Part shown: positions 1 through 10,432 of the stretch, in pieces
Position numbering within the stretch: the first letter of the stretch is position 1
Layout of the letters: each line of letters starts with the position of its first letter
DNA from: Dichetophora obliterata
Lineage: Eukaryota > Arthropoda > Insecta > Diptera > Sciomyzidae
Assembly (NCBI GenBank): GCA_963920525.1
Contig: OY986438.1
Coordinates: forward strand, 80,215,177-80,279,176
Direction: 5' to 3'
DNA: 64,000 bases
Notes under the pieces: model-generated
Database searches by the model: none
The model's input: the letters and a program-made list of their open reading frames with translations, nothing else
What the model was told of the DNA's origin: nothing
Program-made: the position numbers and the translations under genes

Positions 1-423
1 GAACACTTAGTTCTATTCTATTCGTTTTAATTGCATTATCCGAAAAAATTATTGGCTTACAACTTTCAAATTTGTTCCAACTTTATGTGGCACCAAGGAA
101 TCTGAGGCGCAACAGGATGTTGGTGGAAAGCTTTCATAGGACCAATTATGCAAATAACGATCACATAGTAAGATGTATACACTTATGCAACCGTTTCTCA
201 CATATTCTTAACTTTAATGTTTCAGAAAGTCAGTTTAGATTAAACTTATTTAATCTTTTTAATTAGTTTGTAAGATAGAAAATGTAGTCTGTGAGATTGT
301 AAATCGGAAGACGAAATAAATAAAGAAAGATGTAGAGAGTGTGAATATGAAGAAAAAAAAATTAAATTTAATCATCATGCTTTCATTTTGCATTCTTTTT
401 ATTTTTTTTATCTCCGATGTATG

Positions 424-514
424 AGGGGTTTTAAAATATACTACGAAAAGTAACGGAGGGGAGGGAGGGGTAAAAAGTGCTAAAAATCGGTAACGTGGTT
501 TATAAACGACCCCT
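424..514 (-). mobile_element. short GGGGTCGT-type MITE, copy 1
   Basis: On the minus strand it begins AGGGGTCGTTTATAAACC, runs through CACGTTACCGATTTTTA and a C-rich middle, and ends TTTTAAAACCCCT. Two related copies sit at 61626-61745 and 62524-62637. The layout (GTC..ATAAAC.ACGTTAC, then CCCC tracts, then GTTACTTTTCGTAGT) is shared by all three. Which transposase mobilises it cannot be told. Confidence 0.6.
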
Positions 515-592
515 AAGCGGTTAATATTACAAAAAATGTTCATATGTAGTAGTACTGCATGAATAATAATACACTTTTAAACAAAGAACTGC

Positions 593-598
593 TTTATT
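593..598 (-). terminator. polyadenylation signal AATAAA
   Basis: TTTATT on the plus strand reads AATAAA on the minus strand, about 120 nt downstream of the CRAL-TRIO stop codon. It is the nearest canonical signal and so the likely mRNA 3' end determinant. Confidence 0.5.
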
Positions 599-717
599 GC
601 TAATTTTTAAGACTAGGATACTTCGATTATAAGAATGGAAAAATTAATAGCTAAATAATTAATGATGAAACAATGACATTTAAAACTACAAGTCGACCAG
701 TCATCACACCTTTACTT

Positions 718-1692
718 CTAATCGATTTCCAATTTTCTAAAACTACCTTCAATGGATTCGAGTTGTGAGGCAAAGTTCATTCCGTTGCTGGTTTTCTCAG
801 AGTTGTGTGAACTTTTGCGATGAATACCGCGATCGCTTAGTAAGGTTATCTGATCAAGTGACAACACCAAATCTCGCTTAGCAGATAGCTCCAATTTCCA
901 AGCATCTACCATATTCTTTAATGGTATATATCCTCCTAATTCAAGCGGCAAGCAATCTCGATCCACTTCTTTGGCTAAATCCTTTTCAGAGGTGTAAACA
1001 GTCAGACGATTCTTTATTTTAGGACTCACACGATTTTTCACAAAGTCTATCAACCACTTTAACGTAGATGGTACATTAACCAAATGAATTTCTTTGTGAC
1101 GTAAAGGCAGTGATTGTTCACTCCACTTAAAGAATCGTGCAAATTCCGTGGGATTCCAATTTGTTACATGAGCTGTTGTCACTCCAGCAAAATCACCGAC
1201 GTGAGTCAAACCACTAATCTGGGTTTCTTGGTCTTCCATCAGGCATTCGTATGTCAAAAAGTGAGCTCTTGCCTGATCACTACTGTTAAATATTTTCGGA
1301 TTGAAACCCTTTGCATTAATTATAACCACACGACGTCCTTTCTTATCGCGTTTTGGGGCAGCAAATATATATCCATTTGAGATGATCTCATTAAGCCTGG
1401 GTTCTAAAAAATCCAAATGTGTACTCATGTGTGGGAAAGTTCGTTTTATGTTGAGGTACTTTAGAAGAGTTTGCTCAGCAATAGGTACACTGAATTTTTT
1501 GGCACGCAGGAAACGAAGCAAAAATATATCGTCACAGCGCATATCTTTCAAATCCTCGTTCTTCAGAATCCAGTTCCGGAGTTGATCCAAAGCCTGTTCT
1601 CGTGTGAATTTGTCTTCGCGCAGTTCCTTTTTAGCAATTTTTAAAAGTTCTTCCGACATTGTCCTTTGCGGATCTGAAGAAGTTTGTTTCAT
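718..1692 (-). CDS. CRAL-TRIO/Sec14 domain lipid-transfer protein
   Basis: An intact 324-codon single-exon frame and the only undamaged host gene in the window. Proteins of this family (alpha-tocopherol transfer protein, clavesin, CRALBP and many insect paralogues) carry a hydrophobic ligand, such as a retinoid, tocopherol or phosphoinositide, in a cytosolic lipid cage. The N-terminal CRAL-TRIO-N helical region (about residues 30-85) includes DDIFLLRFLRAKKF. The lipid-binding domain (about 105-265) contains GRRVVIINAKGF, DFAGVTTAHVT and, near its end, LPLELGGYI, the usual terminal motif of the domain. A serine-rich tail follows. The first ATG is used; an alternative Met lies at codon 12 (MSEELLK). 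Length is typical of insect paralogues (about 300-325 aa). No signal peptide or membrane segment is visible. The ligand cannot be told from sequence. No neighbouring gene suggests a pathway. Confidence 0.93.
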   Translation of the reverse strand: MKQTSSDPQRTMSEELLKIAKKELREDKFTREQALDQLRNWILKNEDLKDMRCDDIFLLRFLRAKKFSVPIAEQTLLKYLNIKRTFPHMSTHLDFLEPRLNEIISNGYIFAAPKRDKKGRRVVIINAKGFNPKIFNSSDQARAHFLTYECLMEDQETQISGLTHVGDFAGVTTAHVTNWNPTEFARFFKWSEQSLPLRHKEIHLVNVPSTLKWLIDFVKNRVSPKIKNRLTVYTSEKDLAKEVDRDCLPLELGGYIPLKNMVDAWKLELSAKRDLVLSLDQITLLSDRGIHRKSSHNSEKTSNGMNFASQLESIEGSFRKLEID

Positions 1693-3081
1693 GTTGAAAT
1701 GAGTGCAATCCAGATGGATTTAAACAAAGACGATTATCTGAGAGAAGCACAAAAAAATTGTATTATTAATGTTTCGTAATATAAAACTGCACGTAGGCTA
1801 AAGAAAATAACTAACATAATTATTGCAAATAAGTTGAAAAAAAGTAATTTTTTATCATTAAATCATTGAAACATATTACTTTATATACGGAATCATGTCA
1901 CGAAAACTATATTATGTTGGGTTAAAACTTTATTTGGGAAGTCAAGAAGTTTGGCAAGACCTATCAACATAAACTTTAAAAACTAAAAAATAAACTCACA
2001 CATTTAATATTAGGCTTGTTATTTGAAGTTATTCAATTACCATGAATAGCCTCGAATTCAAGAGCTCTTAGCTGACAGCAGTGTTAATTTGTACTGATCG
2101 GAATGGCAAAAATATCATAATACGGACAATCCGGCTAGCAAGAAAAAAAAAAATTAGTTCAAGATCAAATGTTTTGTCACACAAAGATGATTAAAATGTT
2201 TTACAAAAGAGAGTTTATGGCTTAGCAGACCAACCATGTGAGATGAACCGCGAAAAAATTAACATTTGTTTGTTTAAATTAAAAATAATTTCTCAATAGC
2301 CATAAGCAAACTCATTGACAACAACATACAAGTAGTTTTCGACCAAAGAAAACGACAAACTTTTTTAATATACAACTTGTTTTGAGATCTTAGTTCGTGA
2401 ACTTGTCTTGTTTATTTCGTGTTTGTTAATAAAAATACTTAATTTAAAGCACGAGAGTATAAAACATAAAAGCCTGACCACAGCTAAAAAAACTAAGCTC
2501 TATATATCTAGAAGAGATGATCTCTTGTGTATCTGCCAGTTGTCGGTTTGATGTTGTTGACTTAATTATTATTGTGAAAAATCAAAATTAAATTGAAATT
2601 AAATTTTTATTTTCATTTAAGATGCAGTTAGATATTAACTGTTTTGTTTAAAATTAGGATTATTTTTATTACTACATTAAGTTTTATTTTAATATCTTTA
2701 CATATATAAATAAGTTTATGACACAAAAGGTTGCAACAACAACAATTGAAAATTATTTATTTATTTAATTATCGTTTAACAAGATCAGTTTTTAATAAAT
2801 TTTCTTTTCAAACAAAAACTATGTAAATATTTGTATTTAAATAAAACTTCGTATGTCTTGGGGAATAACACTCCCATCCGTCCTGTTCGTTCGAGCAAAG
2901 TCCTGCGTCCTGTGTAACGGGCTCAAAATCTTGCTTTTTATTATTTTGTCCTGTTTTTTTGTATTGACAAAAAAATTGACAAAAAAATATTTTTTTAACA
3001 TAAATATGTATTATAATGTACAATTTTATATATAAATATAAATTTTGTTTTAATAGGTGCGCATAATATAATACCAAAGTA
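1693..3081. other. upstream intergenic region of the CRAL-TRIO gene
   Basis: AT-rich, with no convincing coding region. It contains a TATA-like motif facing the CRAL-TRIO gene. Another TATA-like sequence, GTATAAAACA, lies near 2457-2466 on the plus strand with no recognisable gene downstream. The open frame at 2808-3077 has no domain and sits in low-complexity DNA. Confidence 0.5.
1879..1887 (-). promoter_or_regulatory. candidate TATA box for the CRAL-TRIO gene
   Basis: The minus strand reads TATATAAAG about 190 bp upstream of the ATG at 1692, which would leave a 5' UTR of roughly 155 nt. AT-rich DNA makes chance matches common, so this is only a candidate. Confidence 0.3.
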
Positions 3082-3083
3082 TA

Positions 3084-3311
3084 CAGAGGCGGACAAAATT
3101 ATTCACACATATTACATAATTAAATTTCCCACTTTATTTATATCTTTCAATTGTTACGCATTACACTAATACTATGTTAATACAAAAGATTTGTTGTTTC
3201 ATTACATATCTTAATACAATAATAAATTTACAAAAAATGTTCACGTAGAAGAAAATTAAATAAAATGTAAAACAAGTCATGCGTGAGTAGGGACAAAATT
3301 AATCACACAAA
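3084..3311 (+). repeat. left IR/DR arm of the Tc1-type element
   Basis: Outer repeat 3084-3109 and inner repeat 3289-3311 share the core GACAAAATTA.TCACACA in the same direction. In known IR/DR transposons these are the two transposase binding sites. Confidence 0.8.
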
Positions 3312-3474
3312 GCATGTTTTTCAAAATTTGAACTGATTTTTCCTTGTAACAAAGCAACTTACCCTTTCGGAAAAGTGCCGTTATGAATGCGAGCATTCAA
3401 AATTCAACTTATTTAGTCATTTTACGTTTTTGGCTTTGGCGTGCGCGTTGTTAAAAATTGATCTCGAGTTAAAA

Positions 3475-4439
3475 ATGGGTTGGCAACAAAAAGAAACAAG
3501 TTAAGCTAAAAAAAAAATAATTCTACATCTGCACAATGAATATTAAACAAGTGCAGAAATCGGCTTAAAAGAAAATCGAAGTAGTTTTACTATTTATAGT
3601 ATAATAAAGCGTTTTGAAGGAAAGGGAACTCCTCAAAACCGACCTCATACCGGTAGACCATGCAAACTCACCAACTTTGATGAGTAAAAAATAATAAGAA
3701 AAAATAAAAAAAAAGAAACCAAAAATTACTTCAACACAGATTGCAGTAGAAGTTCAAGAAGAAATTTATAAAGTAATTCATCCGAAAATCAGCAAAGCCA
3801 ATAAGAAAAAGAGGCTAGATTTCGAAAAGGTATATAAAGATAAGCAACTTGATTTCTGGAGCACTTTACTCTTCAACAAGACTAAGTTTAACATCTGTTA
3901 ATCGGATGGGAGAATTCGGTCCTGGTGAAAACCCAACACTGACCTCAAAAAAATTATACAATTTTTACAGTGAAACATGGTGGTGGGGAGTCATTGGTTG
4001 GGGGTTTATGTTAGCGGCAGGTTTGGGGAATCTTATATATATATTGACGGTGTTATGGACAAATCGGTTTACCTCAATATTTTAAAATAAAATTTTGTAA
4101 AATGTGCGCGGAACCTGACCATTGTTAAAAACTTTTATTTCCATTAAGATAATGATTTCAAGCGTAGTGACTACGACTTACGTATGTGGATCATATATTA
4201 TGCGCCTCACATTCTCCCAACACCACCACAATTTCCAGACTTAAGCCTATCGAAAATTTGTGGGATTAAATCGGGAGGTGTGTCGCTAAAATTAACATAA
4301 CCAGCAAAGCCCAACTAAAACAAGTACTCCAGTAGGAATGGAAGAATTTGAATGAAAGTGTGAGTAAAAATTGGTTCACTCTATGCAAAATAGATTAATC
4401 GAAGTTATCAAGCAAAAAGCCATGCCAACTATATATTAA
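3475..4439 (+). pseudogene. Tc1-like transposase, degenerate
   Basis: About 320 codons can be followed across several frames. An N-terminal helix-turn-helix region ends in a basic GTPQNRPHTGRPCK-like linker (about 3630-3670). The longest surviving frame (3849-4085) contains the family's WWWGVIGWGFMLAAGLGNL stretch. The C-terminal PIENLWD block of the third catalytic residue is readable near 4250 after a 1-nt frame change. The position of the first catalytic Asp now reads FNKTKFN, so that Asp and the following Glu appear replaced. Several stops and frame changes make it non-functional. The final codons before TAA at 4437-4439 are consistent with the usual family length of about 340 aa. Confidence 0.88.
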
Positions 4440-4477
4440 TATTTTACTGAACCTAATATTTTTTTTGTGAAAAATGG

Positions 4478-4701
4478 AATGTGTGAATAATTTTGTCCCT
4501 TTAAAATTTGAAGATGCATATGCTTAATGTTATTTTTTATGAAATGGAAAACAATTCTGTTTACTTTTTCTTATTTTTAAATAAACAATAAAGGAATAAG
4601 TTTTTTCTAGAATAAGATTTTTGAAAACATTAATATATTTTTAATATATAACTAATTAAATGAAAAAATAAGTGCTGTGTGAATAATTTTATCCGCCTCT
4701 G
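4478..4701 (-). repeat. right IR/DR arm of the Tc1-type element
   Basis: Inverted counterpart of the left arm: inner repeat 4478-4500 (ends TTTTGTCCCT) and outer repeat 4676-4701 (ends ATCCGCCTCTG). The inner-outer spacing is about 202 bp against 205 bp on the left. Confidence 0.8.
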
Positions 4702-4738
4702 TATATGTTTTTTCAAAACCTATGATTGAACTTATTAT

Positions 4739-5445
4739 CAGTGTTGCCATGAAAAAAAATTTTGCAGCGTAACTTTTGCACTCTGCTCGTCGGATTTCTC
4801 ATCGGATTTGTGAAACTCTGAAAACAAGAACTAAGAAATTTTCAGTCGCATTTTACAACAAAGAAGACAAATAAAATATTGTATTTTATTAGACGTATGA
4901 CGTGTATTTAAGGTTTATTTTTTTAAATAAATAACATTTTTTTTTAAAAGTCAATTCTATAGTCATTATAACTATAGAAAATATATTATAATAAATTACA
5001 TTTTGAAAATATTTTTGAACACACAAACAAAGAGTAAAAAATAAGTTAAAAATACATTTGAAACACAGTTTGGTTTAATGTAGATCTCTTAAATCGGTAA
5101 AAATGAAATGCATAGAGATATAACTTTAGTTTTATTAATATTTATTTGACCAAAAGTTCGCTCAACGTTAGCTGAGGAATTCGGTAATAAAAAAGAAATT
5201 TTTCCATTATTGGAAATGCAGAAGTACATCGCATCTTTTTATTTTAAAGTTGCCATAAATTTTATTATACTAATTTTTTATTTTCATATATATATATGTA
5301 TATAAAAATATATGCAAAATCGAACGCCGGATCTACTTTTTCTGAAATCGTAACATTTTCAAGAATTTCGGTCAAATATCGGAACGTCGGATTCAAGTAT
5401 TAAAATCGTAACATATCCGATATATCGGACCATATGGCAACGCTG
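4739..5445. mobile_element. hAT-type MITE (CAGTGTTGCCAT ends)
   Basis: A 707-bp non-coding element. The left end is CAGTGTTGCCAT and the right end ATGGCAACGCTG, an imperfect TIR of hAT form. An exact 8-bp TSD, CTTATTAT, lies at 4731-4738 and 5446-5453. There is no transposase frame, so it depends on a helper element. Confidence 0.88.
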
Positions 5446-5453
5446 CTTATTAT

Positions 5454-6153
5454 ATTGACTGCACTCTTTCATTGCAGATTCCAAAGGGTGCAAAAATACC
5501 TGAAAGCATTCCTTACAACACGTTAGTGTTAATTAAAACAAATTTAAATATGTATATATATATTTGTTGAGGGATGCAATTATCATAAATATTAATTAAT
5601 AATTTTTATATCTATATTATTATATAAAAATTAAACTTTTAAAAAGTTAGCATGTTTGTGGCTGCCGGTAAACTCAAGAACCGCTGAACATATTTATGTG
5701 AAATTTTCACTATTCGAATTAGAATTGATCATAGATGGTTCATGTACACTCAAAATTTTTATATAAATAATAGCGAACAAGTTATTGACTGGGAAACTAG
5801 CTTAAATCTCAATTTTTGGTAAAATTCGGCACATTTTCCCATCTCCTGCTGAAAATGATTTATGAACATATTAAAGATCTTCCCGATTCCAATAAAAAAG
5901 TCTAAGTTACATGCATCTACGATCAATGGTTTTGTCGTTAATTTGACATTTTAATAAAAAATTAAATCATTTTCTTACAAGCAGTTCGTTTGTTGATTGA
6001 CTTTGGTGCTGCTACTGCTTGCTGCTACTGGGATGAAAAGAGAACAACGTGTATAGTTTTCTTAATGCATTAAAATAACAAACCACGAAATAACTAAAGC
6101 AATTATTGAGCAAAATAATAAGTGATAATTTTGTTTGGCAAATACAATTTTAA
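5454..6153. other. AT-rich intergenic stretch
   Basis: No coding frame, TIR pair or RNA gene recognised. It contains (TA)n-rich runs near 5550 and a short CTGCTACTG duplication near 6007-6030. Confidence 0.5.
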
Positions 6154-6355
6154 GGTTCAGGGAAATAACGCCCAAAATAAAAAATGAAATAAAGCTCAAA
6201 AAAAATGAAATAACGCCTAAACTGAAAATGAAATAAGACCCAAAATATTTTGGGCTTACAAAAATGAAATAAAGCCCAATAAATGAAATAACGCCCAAAC
6301 CGAAAATAAAATAAAACCCAAAACCTTTTTGGAAAAAAATTGGGAAAATTTTACT
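6154..6355 (+). repeat. decayed foldback arm, GAAATAACGCCCAAAA units
   Basis: Starts GGTTCAGGGAAATAACGCCC and continues as about ten degenerate direct copies of a ~16-20 bp unit, GAAATAAmGCCCAAAA. The terminus resembles the foldback ends at 50290 and 6356. No opposite arm was found, so this is one arm of a decayed or truncated element. Confidence 0.65.
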
Positions 6356-6545
6356 GGCTCCGCGAAATAACTCTTAATGAAAGAACTCCTAACAGTAAAT
6401 GAAATAAGTCCTAACGTTGAAAGATGAAAGAACTCCTAATTCCCGGTGAAATAAGACCTAAAGAAAAGATGAAATAAAACCTGACATTTAGGAGTATGTA
6501 CATTATGAAATAAAACCTAAACGGAACTGAAAAATTAAGTCCTAA
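6356..6545 (+). repeat. second foldback arm, GAAATAAGTCCTAA units
   Basis: Starts GGCTCCGCGAAATAACTC and continues as degenerate direct copies of GAAATAAGTCCTAA/GAAAGAACTCCTAA. It abuts the previous arm in the same orientation, which suggests insertion of one family member into the arm of another. The segment 6676-6707 matches, inverted, a stretch at 52250-52290 inside another foldback. Confidence 0.6.
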
Positions 6546-7356
6546 TTTTCAGAATATTAAAAAAAACAATTGTGGTTCTTCTGAACGCGACCATGAATCA
6601 AGCAGGGAAGGCTCTAGACCTCTGGAAAAATGCACACAAAACGAAAAATTAAATAAGGGTGCAAATTCGGGATCTTTTTTTAATATGAAATATTGCCCCA
6701 CCACATAAAATGCTATTTGGCCGATAAAATGGTTTTCAAATATTTTAAAATAAAATTTATTAGTATTTAAATATGTTCCAAAATACGTATTTTGAAGCAT
6801 ATATTGAGTGTAGCTTTAGCCTAACAAATATTTAGTAAGCCCAACCTCAGTATATCGACCTCTTTTCGCAAATTTATAGTATGCGCCAAAAAACTTTTCT
6901 AATTCGCCGATTTTTTTCTAATTTTCTGTGCTTTAGCTTGCAATATCAAAACCAAATTGTACATGCGCTTAGATAATTAACTTATTTACTATAAGGATTA
7001 CAGCTACAATATTTTGCCAGGTGATGGCGTTGGGGAGTGTTGAACAAATTTGAAACAAAAAATAAGTTTTGAAAAAATTGCACCAAAAAGTGCCAGTAAC
7101 CTATTTTGGCAATCTTATTGTATTCTCTTTGTGTATAGTCAGTACATGGTTTCAATTTCCATACGAATTTCGTATTTAGATTTGAAGATATGTTTACCTT
7201 TTTAATATTGAACCTAAGTCATTCTTTTTTTTTACATAACGAAAAAGTGTATCTGGATGATCATAAATCTGGATGACTTAAAAAATTAAGTTTAGTTACT
7301 TTAAAAATCACAGCAAAATTAATCAAGCTATAAACAAAATAATTAAAATGTATCAT
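6546..7356. other. non-coding, foldback debris then unassigned DNA
   Basis: 6640-6710 carries sequence (ATGAAATATTGCCCCACC) shared with the foldback at 51560-52359. The remainder has no recognisable coding or repeat structure. Confidence 0.45.
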
Positions 7357-7440
7357 AAAGGACTTTGACCGAGCTTCTTATGATCTATTGTGCTGTGTGT
7401 GTGTGTGTGTGTTATTAAATGGCTGTACAATAATTCAAAA
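7357..7440 (-). mobile_element. SINE tail fragment, left part
   Basis: AAGGACTTTGACCGAGCTTC followed by a GT-expanded segment and GTTATTAAATGG aligns with the tail of the SINE at 13310-13662. It stops at the TSD ATTCAAAA and resumes at 10031 beyond an inserted element. Confidence 0.75.
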
Positions 7441-7530
7441 GGTGGGATGACATAATGTCCATGGACCTTATGTCGTTTTCAGACTGGATAACTGCGCGAT
7501 TTTTAATACAAATTGTTCAATTTTTATACA

Positions 7531-8480
7531 TTAACTAGCTGGAACCCGGCGCGTTGCTGCCACGCCCCCGTTGCCAAACTTCCATAAAATGTTATCAGTG
7601 AACCTGCATTGGGTTGATCTAAATTTGGGTTGAATGAGAGGTGCCACGCCCCTTTGTTTAACTCCCATAAAATTTGATTAGTGAAACGGCATGTGTAAAT
7701 CGTGGTAGAATAATGAATTCTTAGGCTATAACTTCAAAGCTATTCGATATCGCAAATCGCATATTTGGGTTGTATGGGAGGTGCCACGCCCCCTGAATGG
7801 CGTGCGTAAATTGTGGTAGAATACCGAATTCCGAGGCTGTGCGAGCTGTAACTGAAAAGCTATTCGATATCGCAAATTATGGGAGGTTGCCACACCATAC
7901 GTCCATACAATTTTATCAGTAAAACGACATGTGCAAATTGTGCTCGAATACCGAGGCTGTGGAGGTCTATAGCTCCAAAGCTATTCGATATCGCAAATTC
8001 TGGTTGCAAGGGAGGAGCCACGCCCCTTGTACAACGCCCATAAAATGTTATCAGTAAAACAGCACGTGTAAATTGTCGTCGAATACTGAATTCCGGGGCT
8101 GTGTGAATTATAACGCAAAAGCTATTCAAAATATTAAATGTGGGTTTTAAGGGAGGTGCCAAGCTCCCTTTCCCAACGCCCATAAAATTTTATCAGTAAA
8201 ACGGCACGTGTAAATTGTGGCCGAAAACCCAATTCCATGGCTGTGCGAACTATAACTCAAAAGCTATTCGATATCTCAAATTTGGGTTGTATGGGAGTTG
8301 CCACGCCCCCTTGTCCAACACCATAAAATGTTATCAGTTAAACTTAATGTGTAAATTGAGTTCGAATATTAAATTCCGAGCCTGTGCGGTCTGTAACTAA
8401 AAAGCTATTCGATATCGCAAATTTGGGTTGTATGAGAGTGCCACGCCCCCTTGTCCAACGCCCATTTTTTCTTTCTGTAA
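7531..8480. repeat. ~140-bp tandem module array (GCCACGCCCC)
   Basis: About seven diverged units carry GGGAGGTGCCACGCCCCCTT, then CATAAAATGTTATCAGTAAAACGGC, GTGTAAATTGTGG, and AAAGCTATTCGATATCGCAAAT. Spacing of the GCCACGCCCC core is mostly 131-142 bp. The left edge reads CTAGCTGGAACCCGGCGCG, a start shared with dispersed insect repeats. Open frames in this stretch follow the repeat period and are not genes. Confidence 0.85.
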
Positions 8481-8559
8481 AAAACGTTTGTAGACTATTA
8501 CAAACATTTTAAAAAAGTTAGCCAAATTGGCGCAGGCGTTCTGCGATTTTAGGTATATA

Positions 8560-9262
8560 TAAAAAAGTGGGCGTAAAAGTGGGAGTGGTCAATTTTTCTT
8601 CAGTAAAAACTTAAAATGGATTACTACGAACATTTGAAAAAATAAATTAGCCAAATCGGTGTAGCCGTTTTCCGATTTTAGATAAATAAAAAAGTGGGCG
8701 TAAAAGTGGGCGTGGTCAATTTTTCTTTCCGTAAAAACCTAAGTTGACTATTACGAACATTTTAAAAAAATATCCAAATCGGTCCAGCCGTTCTCAACTG
8801 ATGCAATTACCAAGGAACGACATTTGATTTTTATTTATATAGATATCAAAACAGTGGGCGCAAAAGTGGGCGTGGTCAATTTTTCTTTCAGTAATCACTT
8901 AAATTGGATTATTACGAACATTTGAAAAAAAAATTATCCAAATCGGTCCAGCCGTTTTCCGATTTTAGATAAATTGAAAAAAGTGGGCGCAAAAGTGGGC
9001 GTGGTCAATTTTTCTTTCCGACAAAACTTAAATTGGATTACTATGAACATTAAAAAAAAATTATCCAAATCGGTCCAGCCGTTTTCCGATTTTAGATAAA
9101 TCAAAAAAAGTGGGCGCAAAGTGGGCGTGGTCAATTTTTCTTTCCGTAAAAACCTAAGTTGGACTATTACGAACATTTTAAAAAAAAAATTATCCAAATC
9201 GGTTCAGCCGTTCTCAACTGATGCAATTACCAACGAACGACATTTGATATTTATTTATATAC
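8560..9262. repeat. ~128-bp tandem module array (AAAGTGGGCGTGGTCAATTTT)
   Basis: Five units at about 8570, 8693, 8854, 8982 and 9110 share GTGGGCGTGGTCAATTTTTC, TTACGAACATTT and ATCCAAATCGGTCCAGCCGTT. The terminal motif ACGACATTTGAT(T)TTTATTTATAT occurs twice (about 8818-8845 and 9235-9262). This suggests an internal duplication or two juxtaposed elements. Confidence 0.85.
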
Positions 9263-9575
9263 AATAGATTTAAAGAATTTATTAAAGTTCGGTGCAGTTG
9301 TCTGTATATATGAAATTCTGTATAAAAAATTCTGCATTACAAAATTCTGCATTAAGAGAAAACTGTGTTAAATGCAGAGTTGGATGTAGTGCACTAAATG
9401 TTGAGTGCACTCAGCCTTATTGAAAGAAAATCTATTTTTCTCTATTTTTTACCACTAGGGTTTTTAGCGGTAGTGTTATATTGTTGCACTATAACTAAAT
9501 TGAGTGGTAGTTACTAAATCTCCACTACACTCAAATAGTGCAAAATTTTGAACGACTAAGGCAAATAAGCTTAAA

Positions 9576-9864
9576 ATAACAACATTCCGTACAAGGGCAA
9601 ATAATTTAATCTTAAAACACACCGTTTTGTATCCCAAACAAAGTTAAAATGCTGTAAATGGAGAGGAAATTTTTTAAAGCAAAATTTTTACAAAACAGTA
9701 TATTAAAATAGTATAGTAAAATTAGACAAACAGTATTTTAAAAATACTGTCAAAATTACAGCATTTTGACAATACAGACTTTTGACAATCAGAAAACTGG
9801 CCCGCCCCGAATTTATTATTTTATAATAAAAAGATTAGCTAGCCCTTGTACGGAATGTTATTTT
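9576..9864. mobile_element. MITE with TIR ACATTCCGTACAAGGGC
   Basis: ATAACAACATTCCGTACAAGG at the left and CCTTGTACGGAATGTTAT at the right form a ~20-bp TIR around a ~290-bp non-coding body. The same terminal sequence recurs near 35483 and 35551 and as a compact palindrome at 51931-51995. Confidence 0.75.
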
Positions 9865-10030
9865 TGTCATATAAAACTGATAAAAAATCGATATATATAG
9901 TGTTCAGTAAAATTATTTAAAATTATATGGGCTTTATGTCAGTTTTGATTTGGACATTACGTCCGTTTGCGAAGTAGACATAATGTCCATGGACATTTTC
10001 TTCTGCTTCAAACATTATGTCATCCCACCT

Positions 10031-10060
10031 ATTCAAAAACTGGACCCTCAGTTTACTTTA
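10031..10060 (-). mobile_element. SINE tail fragment, right part
   Basis: ATTCAAAAACTGGACCCTCAG continues the SINE tail broken at 7440 and aligns with ATCGAGAACTGGACCTACGAG near 13418. It marks the exact excision footprint expected if the 2.6-kb element were absent. Confidence 0.7.
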
Positions 10061-10432
10061 CTTTTTAAAAAATAAAAAATTTACTAAAATGCAGATACGA
10101 TGAAAGACATTTTAGCAAAAAAAGGAACGAAAAGAAATCATGCCAAGTACTTATGTATTACATAAATGTTTTTAGTTTTTTTTCATATACTGGAAAAATT
10201 AAAAAGGTTTTAAATTCGAGTCAACGCGAACATTTTCCTGTCATCAAACTCTTTTCCAATCGCTGCGAACTGAAGGACTTAAACGCTACGAGTTACTTTG
10301 GTTTGAGTTAGATGTACATTCATGTTGTGATGCTCGTTTTATTATACATTAATTATAGACCCGAGTTATGGTATTGCCTTAGCCAATTCAAGTTTATTAA
10401 AATCATCACAAATTCCTACAATACAACTAATT

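Larger units (their letters stand above)
1..717. other. non-coding 3' flank of the CRAL-TRIO gene
   Basis: No convincing gene. The stretch is AT-rich and holds the probable polyadenylation signal of the downstream minus-strand gene and one small GGGGTCGT MITE, both listed separately. Short open frames here have no recognisable domain. Confidence 0.6.
3084..4701 (+). mobile_element. Tc1-type transposon with IR/DR ends, inactive
   Basis: The 1618-bp element is flanked by TA on both sides (3082-3083, 4702-4703), as expected for Tc1/mariner. The outer ends match over about 26 bp with one mismatch, starting CAGAGGCGGACAAAATTATT on the left and CAGAGGCGGATAAAATTATT when the right end is read on the minus strand. 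A second related repeat (GGGACAAAATTAATCACACA-like) lies about 205 bp inside each end, at 3289-3311 and 4478-4500. This makes an IR/DR arrangement of the kind known from Sleeping Beauty, Minos, S and Bari3-like elements. The transposase inside is broken. Confidence 0.92.
7441..10029. mobile_element. 2.6-kb non-autonomous TIR element (GGTGGGATGACATAATGT)
   Basis: Left end GGTGGGATGACATAATGTCC; the right end read on the minus strand is GGTGGGATGACATAATGTTT. The direct repeat ATTCAAAA flanks it (7433-7440 and 10031-10038, with one extra T at 10030). It can also be read as a 7-bp ATTCAAA TSD around AGGTGGG/CCCACCT ends. The split SINE tail outside shows the empty site. Subterminal GACATAATGTCC palindromes recur. 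There is no transposase; the interior is filled by two tandem arrays and a nested MITE. Confidence 0.85.

Noticed and set aside
3849..4085. independent small gene of 78 codons
   Set aside because: It is the best-preserved stretch of a broken Tc1-type transposase.
7394..7412. (GT)n run as a regulatory element
   Set aside because: It is a microsatellite expansion inside a SINE tail fragment.
7860..9197. minus-strand coding regions of 87-107 codons
   Set aside because: Frames repeat with the tandem unit and have no recognisable domain.
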